From Porpolomopsis calyptriformis (lineage: Eukaryota; Basidiomycota; Agaricomycetes; Agaricales; Hygrophoraceae): DNA of 64,000 nucleotides. The translations under genes were made by a program, and so were the position numbers. Below, piece after piece: positions 32,346 to 44,102 of the stretch. Each line of letters begins with the position of its first letter. The first letter of the stretch is position 1. The stretch spans positions 2,232,001-2,296,000 of the forward strand of contig OX621167.1 in assembly GCA_951640195.1 (NCBI GenBank). The letters run 5' to 3'. The notes under the pieces were generated by a model. The model was given only the letters and a program-made list of their open reading frames with translations, made no database searches and was not told the origin of the DNA.

Positions 32346-33327
32346 ATGGGTTCTCGCGCTAACCCCCCTGTTCCCAACCTTAACAAAATCCTCACAGTCA
32401 TGAATGACTTGCAGAGGGAAATGGCTAATCTCCAGGCTTCAAATGCACAACAGGCGGCAGAGATTCAAAACCTCAATCAACAACTTGCCGCTCAAGCTCA
32501 GCCTCAGCCCCCACTACAACCCCAACCTCAACCTCCTGCCACTCCCACCATTGAAATAAAGATGGCCAAACCAGATGAGTTCACTGGTCAACAGCAGGAT
32601 GTCGACAGATTTATCAACAGCTGTGAATTGTATTTTATGGGAAAACCATACCGCGATGAACACAAGATCCCTTTTGCCCTTTCCTTTATGAAGGGCACGA
32701 TGGCCCAAACCTGGTCTGAGAAGGAGACCAATGACATGAGAGCTGTCAACTGGACTGGCCCAACTGCTACCTGGGCTGCATTTGTAACCCGATTCTGAGT
32801 GGAAGGATGCCATGACATGCTACCAACACCAAAAGGACATTCTTGCCTCACAGAAACAGTCCTCCATGTCCCGATCCCAATACTCTAACCCCTTTCCTGC
32901 CCGAGGATTGTCCATGGCTGCAATGATGACCTGTCAAACAACAGCAGCCCCCACAGTCAAGAGAGAAGAGTCTGCCTCTTCTGCCCTTATGATCCCATAT
33001 GGAAATTGTTACTCCTGCGGCCAACCTGGCCACTTCGCGAATGCCTGCCCAAACTGTGTCACCGGTGATGCAAAGAATATATCCGATACCTCTTCCTCAT
33101 GTTGAGGAGGATACTATCAAGGTAGAGGAGGTTACAGAGGATGAGGCCAAGGATGAGGCCGAGATGTATGTGTCATTACCACTGAGCCCAATGTGGAGAA
33201 TGTCAGCTTGCCTGCTAGACTGGTAATGAGCGAGACTCCATTGGATATGGCGAAATGTGGTATACGCAATTGGTTGGATGATCGAAAGAAGAGGCTGGCA
33301 ATGGACTTGAAGTCCCAGAGTTTTTGA
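32346..33327 (+). pseudogene. Gag of Gypsy-B copy B1, internally deleted
   Basis: The first in-frame Met is MGSRANPPVPNLNKILTVMN. A coiled-coil and Gln/Pro-rich linker precede IEIKMAKPDEFTGQQQDVDR and LYFMGKPYRDEHKIPFALSF. After FVTRF about 230 bp present in B2 are missing. The zinc knuckle reads CYSCGQPGHFANACP. The end is CAG AGT TTT TGA (33327), with pol continuing one base back. The slippery G-GGT-TTT of B2 is here G-AGT-TTT. Confidence 0.85.
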
Positions 33328-36300
33328 AAGGTCTGGATGATTTGCCCAGCATTATGGACCATACCACTTGATGTACCACTATCCCGTGCAATTGATTTCG
33401 AATTCTTGGTGCTATCGAAAAGGGCAACTCAGGACTTACAATGGACGTTTGGATCAAGGCTTCAGACACTGGCCGATGTGTCCCCACCATGTGTCTTATT
33501 AATAGCGGAGCTTCTGGACACTTTATAGACAAGACCTTCGAAACTCATCACAAATTTACTCTTTAGGATTTGGAAACCCCAATCCCCATATGGAATGCTG
33601 ATGGGTCAGAGAACTGAGGAGGCCCGATCGTTTTTGACACAGATGTCTGGATAGAAGCTCCAGGTGGACACATTAAAAGGATCCGTTTGGAAGTGACCAA
33701 CCTCAGATCCAAGATTGACATTATCCTCAGCTACCCATGGCTCAGAGCTCAAAACCCTAGTATCAATTGGGAGAAGTCAACACTGGCTCTCAGAGACAAA
33801 GAGATTTCTCATCAGTATTGTAGCGGCAAAGCAGAGCCCTCTGTGGTAGAATCAGTCTCACTGGCAATTACAAGTATTTCAAAATCGGATGAATCTCGAG
33901 CCAGTATGGTGGAGGAAGATATGCGAAAGTTTGTACCGGAGGTCTATTGGAAAGACTATGCTAGTGTCTTTGCCAAGGAGTCCTTCGATTTGCCTTCCAC
34001 CTCATTCTGAGTTCGATCACGTCATTGATCTCAGAGACGATTTCGTGCCTCAAACTGATGTGATTTATCCAATGTCCCCTTGAGAGAAAGAATAGCTAAG
34101 GAAGTTTTTGGCTGAAAATGTGGCTACTGGACGAATATTCAAAGGATCTTCACCTCAAGCCGCTCCCTTCTTCCTGAGCAAGAAAGCTGAAGACATCAAT
34201 GTGAAAGGACAAGATGCTAGGTATAGACTAATTGAAGACTATTGATATTTAAATCACTTTACAGTTCCTGACCACTATCCCCTACCTCTCCTGCACCAGA
34301 TCGTCCAACAACCAAAACTGCAATCTGCTACATTATTCACAGTTGTAGATATCTGATGGGGATTCAACAACATTCAAATCAAAGAAGGTGATGAGTGGAA
34401 AGCCGCCTTCAATACGGTCGAAGGACTTTACATTCCAAGAGTGATGTTCTTTGGTCTACGAAATTCTCCAGCTATGTTCCAATGAATGATCAATACGCGA
34501 TTTGCTGAAGTGCTAAAATCAGGTTGTGTTTTCATCTATATCAACGACGTTCTCATCTGCAGAGATGATCTAGAGGAACTGCATTACTGGATGTTCAAAA
34601 CCCTTGATATCATGAAGAAGTACAAACTCTCCTGCAAACCTGTTAAATGCCAATTCGAGAAGGAAGAGGTGATCTATCTGGGAATGACCTTGATGAAGGG
34701 TCATATTGGAACCAATCCCAAGAAGGTCAAAGCCATAGTTGAATGGCCTGAACCTCAAACCGTCAAACAACTCCAATCCTTCCTTGGAAGCATAAATTTC
34801 TGGAGAAAATACATCAAGGACTTCTCAAAGATCGCTCAACCACTCAACCAGTTACTCTGCAAGGACACCATATGGGAATGGACCCCTGAATGACAACATG
34901 CCTTTGATCAATTGAAGCACTCCCTCATGAATGCCCCTGTCCTCGAAGTGCCAGATCAAGACCTACTATACTGTTTGGAGACTGATGCCTCTGGATTTGC
35001 CTTAGGAGGTATACTATCTCAGCTGCATGGAAATGATTGGAAACCCATAGGCTTTCATTCAAGATCTTTAACCCCTGCTGAAAAGAAATATCTAACTCAC
35101 GATGCTAAGCTTATGGCGATAATAGACTGTCTTAAGACATGGCGCCATCTCTTGGAAGGTTCACGACATGATCTTCTGATTCATACTGACAGTCTTGCCC
35201 TCAAGTATTTCAGTATCACTCGTGTGTTATTTGGACGACGTGCTTGCTGGTCAGAAATTCTGTCGAGATACGAGTACAAGATCGAGTATGTCCCAGGGAG
35301 AAAGAACAAAGCTGATGGACTATCCAGACATCCAGACTATTTCGATGAAGGTAAAGACGAGGTGGAAAATGAGATTTTAATCGCAGAAAACCACTGGATC
35401 AATTCGATCATCAAACTTTCAAAACCAGACTTTTTTGCAAGACTATGCTTCAAGCTTCCGATACCGAACAAAATCTCACAGAGAATTGAGGATGCCTCAT
35501 TGTTTTGGGACCAAGCTGATGGGTTGGTTCACAATGTTGAAGGTCGAATTGTGGTGCCAGAGGAAGTATCTTTGCGCACAGACATAATATGACTGTCCCA
35601 TGCCTACCCCCATGCTGGACACCTGGCATTGAGAAGACGAAGGAGCTAGTGCTCTGAAACTTTGTTTGGGATGGTGTCTCTCAAGACGTCATCAACTACT
35701 TACGATCCTGCCCTGCTTGTCAGCAAAACAAGAATTACCCCTCGAAGCTGACAGGACTTCTACAACCTATACCCCCCACTACTGAACCATGGACTGAGAT
35801 AACCGTCGATCTCATCATTCAGCTACCTGACTTGCTTGGATACAATGCTGTAATGGTAGTTGTTGATCGCTTTATGAAACATGCCCATTTTATTCCAACA
35901 ACTTCCAATCTTTCATCAGAAGGTGCTACCTGACTCTTCCGTGATCACATCTGGAAACATCATGGATGGCCAAAGAAGATCATTTCCAATCATGGAGTTC
36001 AATTTGCATCGAAATTCACTGAAGCCCTTAACAAACTTCTAGGAACCATTTCTGGACTATCTACTGCTTATCATCCCAAAACCAATGGTCAGACTAAACA
36101 AATGAACTAAGAACTCAAGGTCTACCTACAATTCTATACCAACTTCATGCAGGACGACTGGTCTGAATGGCTGGCTTCTGCCAAATTCACTTACAATAAT
36201 CAACAACACTCTGCCACTTCACAATCACCCTTCTATTTGGAATATGGCCGTCACCCTCATTTGCCAATCACTATCGAATCCCCAAGTAATGTCCCCACAG

Positions 36301-36860
36301 CAAACACCTTTCATGAACGTCTCACGTGTGCTCAGAAGAATGCTGGCAAATCACTATCACACACTACAGAATCGATGAAGAAATATGCTAATTAAAGACG
36401 AAAACTCTCTCCCTCCTTCAAAGTTGGAGATTTGGTTTGGTTAGATACCAAGAACATCAAGATGACTCAACCTGCCAAGAAGCTAGATAACTGAAGGACT
36501 GGACCATTCAAGATCCTGAAACAAGTATCGGATCTTGCATACCTTATCGATATCCCCAGAACTTGGAAACTCCACCCAGTCTTTCATGTATCACTTCTGA
36601 GACCGAATGTCGAAGATAAGTTGCTCCACCCTGATATCACTAATACGTCTCGACCTCCACCAGATTTAATTGAGAATGAAGAAGAATACGAAGTTGAATC
36701 TATTCTTCAACACTCAGGAGCTAAACGCCGATGAAAATACTTGGTCAAATGGAAAGGTTATCTGATCAAAGAAGCCACTTGGGAAGAACGATCGAACGTC
36801 TTACAACATGCCAAGGAAATTGTGAAGACTTACGAAGACTCAATTCAAATGGCAACTTAA
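33328..36860 (+). pseudogene. Pol polyprotein of Gypsy-B copy B1
   Basis: Protease CLINSGASGHFI (DSG changed to NSG). RT with FIYINDVLIC, YIDD changed to YIND at 34537-34548. RNase H LETDASGFALGGILSQLHG. Integrase zinc pair CPACQQNK, DLIIQLPDLLGYNAVMVVVD and AYHPKTNGQT. Chromodomain YEVESILQHSGAKRR, YLVKWKGYLIKEATWEE. Stop TAA at 36858-36860. Many stops, such as TGA where B2 keeps CGA before MINTRF (Q-stop-MI versus QRMI), indicate an old inactive copy. Confidence 0.9.
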
Positions 36861-37007
36861 CTTGTTTGTCATCATTCCGGCTGTCCATTTTTTGAATTCT
36901 ATTCTTAGATCTGAGAGGCACTTATAAACTCAGAGTCGTTAATATGACTCCATCCAATCTTTTATCCACCTTCAACAAACATCCCAACCACTATAACTCA
37001 CTCAAAG

Positions 37008-37736
37008 ATGCCTGCCACTCAATCTCCCTCTCCTCAAGTTGCCATCCGACATGCTGGATGAATCCCTTTGTCCACCATCCGTTCCCCTACCCCCAGTCCC
37101 TCCACCACTACTTCATCTCCTCGACAATTACATCAACAAACTCGTGCCCACATAGAAGATTTCTTTGTGGGACGAACCCTTCCCCCCGAAGACCCCACTG
37201 TCACCATCTCTCACCTCACAGTCCATAGCAACAGCGTCAGTAACTGGAACCGAGAACTCTATGAAGAATGCAATGCCCTACAAGCTGAGAATAAGTCATT
37301 ACGGAAAAGTGTCACATTTTGGAAGAACCATTGGGACAACAGTGAGCTCAAAATTTGGGAGCTCCAATGACAAAAGAAGTGAACATGGGTGGACTGCTAT
37401 GATGTCACCACCCACACCATCATTGTCAAACTCGTAGAAGAGAATCGTCAAACTGAATGGCTTTCCAGGGAGGATTTCCTCTGAGCCCAACGAGACCTCA
37501 CGACGATGGAAACACTGATTGAGTATGGGAAATCAGTCGAATACCCCATCGACCTCAATTTGGAGTACCTGGATGACAACAACAACATCATGACAATCTG
37601 AGCCCCTTCCCCCATCGAAGTGGCCTTGGAAGCCACCCCCATTGCTTCCCTCTCAGTGGCCATTGAGGCCCCCGCCACTGAGGAAATCCAGACCCAGGCC
37701 TCAGAGAATGAAACGACTGACATCGCCCAAGTTTGA
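37008..37736 (+). pseudogene. Gypsy-B ORF3 (copy B1), coiled-coil protein of unknown role
   Basis: It lies between pol and the 3' LTR on the sense strand and is homologous to 51648-52385. It starts MPATQSPSPQVAIRHAG, with TGA where B2 has CGA. It continues RSPTPSPSTTTSSPRQLHQQ, then HSNSVSNWNRELYEECNALQ (coiled coil), then CYDVTTHTIIVKLVEENR, and an acidic Pro/Thr-rich tail to ...TTDIAQV at 37736. No membrane segment, so not env-like. Confidence 0.75.
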
Positions 37737-37770
37737 AATCCGGGTCGAATTTTCCGAAAGGCAAGGTGTA

Positions 37771-38159
37771 TGTCACGGACGTAAATTTTCATTCCTTCTC
37801 TATGTTAGTCATTGTTGCTTAGTCGGATCTGTCTTATCTTTGTTTGGGATTCCCCACAGTTTTGTATCTTTTCATCTATCCTAGATAGGACACTTTTCAT
37901 TTCCAACAATTATGTTTTATCTCTTCACATGCTCCGAGTCTTCTATCATGCTTATCTTTACTTGTCACATGTATTCCTTGTGTAAACACTGACTCATCCA
38001 CAGTAGCGTAGTCAGTATATAAACCCCTAGTTAGTCGTACTCAGACTTTAAGTCTGATTCCTTGTTAGACACCTACTAACTAGGACTTGAGACATCATTA
38101 TCATCTTGGGACAGAGCACTCCGAAGTAAAACCATCTTGACAGTAACCAGTTTATAACA
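37771..38159 (+). repeat. 3' LTR of Gypsy-B copy B1
   Basis: 389 bp, TGTCACGGACGTAAATTTTC to CCAGTTTATAACA, with TATATAAACCCC at about 38018. It is preceded by the purine-rich GAAAGGCAAGGTGTA. Confidence 0.93.
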
Positions 38160-38720
38160 GGGTTTTTAACACCCAATCACAAATTCTCTCTAATAGATAA
38201 TTTTTTTTATAAGTTGTTTTGTCAGGTATTTATAGAGGAAATAGATGTGGATAGTAATAATAGTAATTATAGGGAGTAATCCTATCATTTTGATTATTAT
38301 TAGTATATACTATTATTTCTTCTATGTATCTATTAGCTACTTTATTTATATTATATACACTCTTATCTTACTGGGATTAATTTGATTAATTAATATAAAA
38401 AATGGAACAAATGCAAAGTACTTATTATCTTTGTAGCTATAGCTAAACTATTAGCTTTAAGTCTGTATTAAAACTATTAGTCTCTTTCTCTTTAGTAGAT
38501 AAGCTTATAATCTTTGAATCAGCCTAAAGGCCTAACTCTAAGTAGTAAGTCTCATCTCCTTTAGCTTGCTAGGAATAATATATTAATATAACCCTCACCA
38601 TAACTAACTAATAACTTGAATTATAACTAGCTAACTATTACCTTTTACCTCAAACAGTTAACTAAAACCTTATTTGCATTATAGTTTATCTGAGTTTATC
38701 TGTATAAGGGCCTCTCTGAC
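38160..38720. other. AT-rich unassigned stretch
   Basis: No gene or repeat recognised between the B1 LTR and the solo LTR at 38721. Confidence 0.4.
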
Positions 38721-39323
38721 TGTCAGAAATCTTGAACCTGATACCTTGCGCCATCTGAACACACTCGTTTCACACACCTTTGGATGATGTCATATCACCT
38801 TGCACAATCCGAGTGTACTCGTTCTGCGCACCTTTGGATGATGTCATATCATCTTGCGCGATCCGAGTGTACTTATCCTGCGCACTAAACCAAAGATAAC
38901 TCAAGATCTACTGATCAGATTCATTCCGAAATTGGTTCATTAGAATCCTAAAGCCATGCGCCTGGCGCACTCTGAGCCACTCCACCGTTCGGACCATCCA
39001 TAATGGTCCCTTTCTTCCCTTTCTACTTTTCATCCCATACATTCTGTTAGAGTCCCCTTTGAAGGCTATATTGTAGATGACTTCCCCTTATATGCAAGGT
39101 TCTTATGACCCTTAGATGTTCATTCCTCTTAGTCCTTCATAAAATCCCTTTATTTGCTACGCATATATAACATACGCATTTTATAGTAGACTACTCTAGT
39201 TTTGACTTACTTGTCTACATACTGTGGTTCTGCCTTGAATCCAATAGCTTCTTTGGAACACTTGTCAACCCTGATTGTGTCATGTTAGGCCCAGAGAACC
39301 CCCTTGGAACCTTGGTCCTGACA
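38721..39323 (+). repeat. Solo LTR, family I, with 54-bp tandem units
   Basis: Termini TGTCAG...CTGACA form a 6-bp inverted repeat, bounded by perfect CTGAC duplications (38716-38720, 39324-39328). Three units of period 54 start at 38743, 38797 and 38851 and contain TTTGGATGATGTCAT. A TATATAACATACG box is at about 39164. It is much richer in CpG than its surroundings, so it is younger or less decayed than they are. Confidence 0.92.
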
Positions 39324-39920
39324 CTGACTAGTTTATATAGTAGCTTATCAGATGATGACTTTAAGCACTACTGCTTCTTCTTACTATATCCTTTGCTTAG
39401 TGGTTAGCAGTAGTATACTATTTTTTTTGTAATAAAGAAACAGCTGTAGTATGTGAACTAGGAATGTAGGAGCTTACCTGAGTCTGCTATTGTGATTGCA
39501 TTATTAAGAAGCACTCTGCTAGGTATTTATTATATAGGAAGAATACTATCAAGGACTGAATTAATAGGCTATACATGTGAAAAAGCATACTTAATAAGTA
39601 TATTGTGTTAAATGTTATTTTATAATAACTAATATAAGAGAGGCTGGACAGAAACTTTGCACATATAAAAAAGTTTATTCTCTCACTCAATCTCTTTCAC
39701 TAACAACTCTCAATCTCACTCTTCTCATTTTTCACTGGAACTTATCTATTACAAGGTCTTGAAAAGTGTAAAAACTTAGCAATGCTATATACAGACTATA
39801 ATTTCAAATAATCTACAACTACACCTCTCTATATATCTTTCTCTTAAAACTATACACTAATCACTCACTTATCCTATTAGCTCAGGGTTATGTGAGGATA
39901 ACTGATACTTCTTATTTATT
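39324..39920. other. AT-rich unassigned stretch
   Basis: No coding region or repeat I can support. Confidence 0.4.
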
Positions 39921-40680
39921 AGGAAAACCTCAATTTACTTGAGGCTACTTGAAGTTACTTAAAGCTTGCTTGATAGTTATTTCAAACAAGTTCAAATAAC
40001 ATTCTTTCAAGTAAAATTAAACTTGAGTTAAGTAAAATTAAACTTGAAATAAGTAAAAATTGAACTTAAATTCAGTAGGTCCCTGTGCTTGAAACTTTCT
40101 TAAGTACTTAAATACTTGACTTAAGTTTATTAAATGAGTAAATTAGAATTCTACTTGAGTATACTTGAGCATACTTAAGTGTACCTAATTACTTAATTAC
40201 TTAATTGCTTAATTGCTTAATTACTTGATATTACATAATCCTACATAATCACTATTTTAATAAATAAAAAAACATTATTATATAAGCTTAAGAATTGTAT
40301 TAATAATTAATTAATATTGTACTAGACTAGATTTGAACTCTCACACTATTAAATAAAGTACAAAGTTTATATATATTAACTACTAGACTATTTACTCCTA
40401 TATAAAAATAATATAGATTCTCTATAAATATGTGTAAGTTTTGGACTTAGTAAATTTCACATTTTTAGTATAAGTTACTTGATACACTTGAAGCACTTGA
40501 AGTACTTGATAAAGTACTTAATAAAGTTACTTAAATACTTGAAGCACTTGAAGCACTTGAAGTACTTGATAAAGTACTTAATAAAGTTACTTAAATACTT
40601 GAAGTACTTGAAGTATTTGATAAAGTACTTGATAAAGTTACTTACATACTTGAAGTACTTGACAAAGTTAGCTTAGCAAG
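39921..40680 (+). repeat. AAGT-rich dispersed repeat G, longest copy G3
   Basis: Built from AAGTACTT/ACTTGAAG words. The first half (39921-40400) recurs inverted at 8098-8556 and in part at 9660-10600; the second half (40398-40680) recurs inverted at 5076-5417. The second half contains a 74-bp unit, ACTTGATAAAGTACTTAATA and following, twice in tandem plus a partial third. Terminal repeats and target duplication are not evident, so the class is unknown. Confidence 0.65.
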
Positions 40681-40699
40681 GAATCCTTGCAATTCAGGT

Positions 40700-41046
40700 T
40701 CTTACTCAAATTGGCTACAAAACATTATTGTGAAGGCTGCATATGATATTGTCCCAACAGCTTAGATTATTTCTGGTATGTACAAGCAAAATGAACAAAT
40801 CCAAGCATTCATTCAAGCTTATGTCAAAACCCTCCTCCAATGCAACTTGTTCATTTATAGACAAGATCCAAATATAGTGCATAAGGTGGTTCCAGGTGCA
40901 AGCAATAGAACATTGCTTAACCTACCAATGCAACATTAGGTCTTGATCCAAGTGGGAGGGATGGCAAAGGTGGTTCCAGGTGCAAGCAATGGTCCATTGC
41001 TTGACCCAACAATGCAATATTAGGTCTTGATCCAAGTGGGAGACAG
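40700..41046 (+). pseudogene. Retroelement-like relic with an 82-bp tandem duplication
   Basis: A broken frame includes IVKAAYDIVPTA and YKQNEQIQAFIQAYVKTLLQ. From about 40884 an 82-bp unit (AAGGTGGTTCCAGGTGCAAG ...) is repeated once, with the palindrome CAAGCAATGGtCCATTGCTT in the second copy. It ends GTGGGAGACAG against the solo LTR H. Confidence 0.4.
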
Positions 41047-41407
41047 TGTTATATCAGCAGATATAACTTTGCTCACTTGGATGTAAATCACAGAGAGCCC
41101 AGTGGATAAACTGGGGGTGACAATGTTGAAGAACAAACTAGGGAGATACAAGCATTCTGTACCCTACTTATATCTACCTGAGTCTCAATCGTGATTGTGA
41201 TTGCTATGATAATGATCCATAGAATAGCTGACAAATGCTGACCAATTGTACAGCAACTGTGGAGCATGTTATTTCTAGCCAATAGTGTAATCACCTCCAA
41301 TCTATGAGGATATAAATAGGAGATTAGATTAGATGAGAGATAAGATAAGATAAGATCAAAAAGGAGTGAAAATAAATAGACATTGAAAATTCAAAATAGC
41401 TGTAACA
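41047..41407 (-). repeat. Solo LTR, family H, related to LTR-C
   Basis: 361 bp with TG...CA ends. Flanks GACAG (41042-41046) and GATAG (41408-41412) match at 4 of 5. Ordered similarity to LTR-C includes AAACTAGGGA, ATAGAATAGCTGAC, CAACTGTGGA, GCCAATAGTG and AGATAAGATAAGATCAAAAAG. Confidence 0.8.
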
Positions 41408-41589
41408 GATAGTATCCCATGCAATTCAATATTAACTAACACTACACTATAACCACTATAGATCTTCAATTTAGGGGAGGTATGTGCCCTTTACCCACCC
41501 TGCATTAATAACACTGATTTGGGAATTCTGGTTTGAAAAATTAATATCACTTGGGTGAACAAACATAGAGACCTTTTCCCCCTCTATCC

Positions 41590-42009
41590 CTACAGGTCTC
41601 CTACCATTGGCTGGTGCCACAGTAAGTCCATTCTATTACCTCAATTAACAGTGAAGACTCATATTTGAAGTTGTGCTATGCGATTGATGAATTTTGGGAG
41701 GGTTTCCACTAAGACTAATTTTTCAATTCAAAATTTGAACTAGTATACAACCCCCTTGCAGACATGATCATGGTAATGAATCCAGACCTGTAGCTTCAAC
41801 CTGTTATACCTACTCTCTGCTAGACAATTTCGGCACTGCAAAGGTATCTCCAGGGACTAGTCATTCAACTGACATTGTAGAACCAGTCCATCTCACATTT
41901 GTTTTACTTGAATCATGTATGTGAATATCTCAGAAAGATTTGATATAAACAGATGGCAAGGTATTCTAGTCAATACTTCAATACTTACAGATTCTTAGTG
42001 GTATGATAT
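41590..42009 (+). pseudogene. Coding relic of unknown type next to Gypsy-C
   Basis: Decayed plus frames such as SYLKLCYAIDEFWEGFH and NPLADMIMVMNPDL, with a GTAAGT...AACAG intron-like gap at about 41622-41651. Stops are frequent. The left LTR of Gypsy-C begins at 42010. 41408-41589 holds nothing I recognise. Confidence 0.3.
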
Positions 42010-42347
42010 TGTTAAGGTGCAGGGATCTCCCAGTTGGCTTAGTGTGCTCAACAGAAAGAACCAAGACTCTAACTGAAAGTTAGAGGGGGGTGTCTTTGTT
42101 GAGATTGAAACTAGGGAATACAAACTCTGACTATGCTACTTATCTACTCTGAGTTTGAATTCTATGACTTAACTGTGTTCCATGGAACAGCTGACTCAGC
42201 TGCTGTGCAACTGTGGATTGTGTTATCGCCAGCCAATAGTGGAATCCCCTCTAATCAATGAGCAAGAAAGGAAGGTGGTGGGTGGATAAGACAAGATTAG
42301 ATGGGTTGCGATAAGATAAAATGAAAAAACATGGATGCATCATAATA
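42010..42347 (-). repeat. 3' LTR of Gypsy-C
   Basis: 338 bp, TGTTAAGGTGCAGGG to GATGCATCATAATA on the plus strand; the right end is ATA instead of ACA (one transition). In sense the tract GGGAGAGTGA abuts it. It is nearly identical to 60602-60939. Confidence 0.92.
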
Positions 42348-42579
42348 TCACTCTCCCTTCAGAATTGCATCTGCGTGAGGTTAACGTAGATGTTGGAGAT
42401 GTCTTGAACAGTCTTGTAGAAGCCAGCAGGGAGCATAACAGGGGATGACAGGGAGGTAATGACCGTATCGTTGTTGGATATTAAGGGCCGAAAGAGGAAG
42501 TGTGAGCTGGTACATATGAAGTACTTGGCTGTGATCATCTAGTCACATAACAAGAGTGACAGCGTTGACCGGGCCTTCC

Positions 42580-42835
42580 TGTTAGGTCCGAAGTTTCAGA
42601 GTTGATTTCGGAGATTGGAGTTGGATAAACGACGGGACTTAGTCAATATTCTGTCTACAGATACAGGGAAAAAACACAGTACTTATATACCTGCTAGTTA
42701 ATTATATCTGAGACATAGTAACGACAGAGGACATCATAAGTAGGAAACATGTGAAAAGTATGGAGTGTTCGGAGTTGTTGGAGTTATTGGAGTTCATCGG
42801 AATTCATCGGAGTTCATCGGAACTGGGATGTAACA
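42580..42835 (-). repeat. 3' LTR of Gypsy-A copy A3
   Basis: 256 bp, followed in plus orientation by the GTATCTCCCTCTTAAGGG tract (polypurine tract on the sense strand). Confidence 0.92.
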
Positions 42836-43004
42836 GTATCTCCCTCTTAAGGGTGAGCCCTCGAGACCGCATACTGAACTTGACCATATTTGGTAATGAC
42901 CAAGAAATTGGAGTTTTGGAATGTGGCGGATTTCGGAGAATCATGGGAGTTTGAAATCGGAACATATATAATAAGGTCCAGTGGACCACCCTTCTTCATT
43001 AACA

Positions 43005-43690
43005 ATGCCCACTCACAACGAGATCCAAGCCCAACTTGCACAACTGCAAGTCTTGCTTGAAAACAAAGAACAACAAGAGCATGAAGAAGTGGAGAAACAA
43101 GCGGAGGAAGCCCAGAGGACAGAGGAAGAGCACCAGTTGGCAGAGGAATGACAAGCGGCCAGAAAGGTGGCCAAAGCTGCAAAAAGGGAGGCAGCTTGAA
43201 CAGCGGAGCAAGCAGAGATGGCGGAGATGACAGCGGAGGAAAGATCAGGGTGGCAAGAGGCCTTGATCAGAAGGCCGTAAGTACTTTTTCTTTTATCTGC
43301 TTTATTCCAGAGTTGACCGGAGTTCATTTAGGAGGGCTCCGTGCGAGCCTTGTGTCAGGAAAGGGAGCGTGGAGGGGTGTGTGTAGCTGACCAGACAAGG
43401 GAAGGCCCGGAGTTGTACTGCCTGCTAACAGGTAAAGGCCAAATGCTGGGTTGGGGAAGAACCAGCAAAAAGGAAATGCATCTGGAGTACCATGGAGGAA
43501 CCGGAACATGGAGGAAAGAGGCAATGAGGAAATGCAGAGTCATCGGAGATGGCAAATTTGAGGGAGGAGTTGCAAGGAGTTCAGGGGGAGATGAGGAAGA
43601 TGAGAATGGAGATGAAGAGAATGAGGGAGTCCATGGAGAGGACTGAGGAGTTGTTAGATGGGGATTATAAGGACAGTGGAGAAAGCAGAG
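43005..43690 (+). pseudogene. Antisense Zn-cluster/coiled-coil gene of Gypsy-A (copy A3, best preserved arrangement)
   Basis: A TATATAATAAGG box (42965-42976) precedes ATG 43005. Exon 1: MPTHNEIQAQLAQLQVLLEN then Gln/Glu/Arg-rich coiled coil, with TGA after AEE and after REAA. Intron 43277-43331 is intact (GTAAGT...TTTAG), and the joined frame gives PRAPCEPCVRKGSVEGC. The second half is SCTAC-stop-QVKAKCWVGEEP. All six cysteines are present, but TGG and CAA codons became TAG and TAA. Zinc region, basic AKRKC and C-terminal coiled coil (MANLREELQGVQGEMRKMRM) share one frame. The cluster resembles fungal Zn2Cys6 but with C-x8-C in the first half. Confidence 0.8.
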
Positions 43691-43691
43691 A

Positions 43692-44102
43692 AAACCCAGT
43701 CAATCAACAGATTGTAGCGGGTAAGCCAGTTGAATCCAAGAACAGCAGAACATGATGCATCCAATGGAGTGACCAAAAACTCAATATCTAGAGTTTCTCA
43801 AGATGGAAATCGGACAGGGAGGATAACTCCCACATCAATGGTTCTCCCTTGAGATCCATCAAATAATTGGAGTTGCTTCAGAGGAAGCGGAGATGTTTTG
43901 AGCTTGTTTCGGTGAACGAAATCAAAGTCCAAGAAACAGTGTGTGGATCCTGAATTGATAAGAGTCGGAATAGATAATGAGTCGATAAATAAAGTAATCA
44001 GAAAGGAATCAGAGCAAGGAATGGAAGCGTTAAGCTTTACAATAGAAGATGCAGGAACGGTTTTAACGCAGTCCACATTCAGCGTCTCATGCAGACTGCC
44101 TC
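43692..44102 (-). pseudogene. Protease remnant of Gypsy-A copy A3
   Basis: KTVPASSIVKLNASIPCSDS then PTLINSGSTHCFLDFDFV (DSG changed to NSG) and GSQGRTIDVGVILPV, then sequence up to NPQSTDCSGYPV-like before the deletion junction. No RT follows. Confidence 0.8.

Larger units (their letters stand above)
32018..38159 (+). mobile_element. Gypsy-B chromovirus, 5'-truncated copy B1
   Basis: Homology with B2 begins at TACTTGATCCACC, just inside where a 5' LTR should be, and runs to the 3' LTR 37771-38159. Gene order is gag, pol, ORF3. There is no 5' LTR, so no target repeat can be seen. Gag has an internal deletion of roughly 230 bp, pol has many stops, and the RT motif is YIND. Confidence 0.92.

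Noticed and set aside
36944..37228. His/Pro/Ser-rich frame next to Gypsy-B ORF3
   Set aside because: It is an alternative frame over the start of ORF3; the homologous frame in B2 is the ORF3 one.
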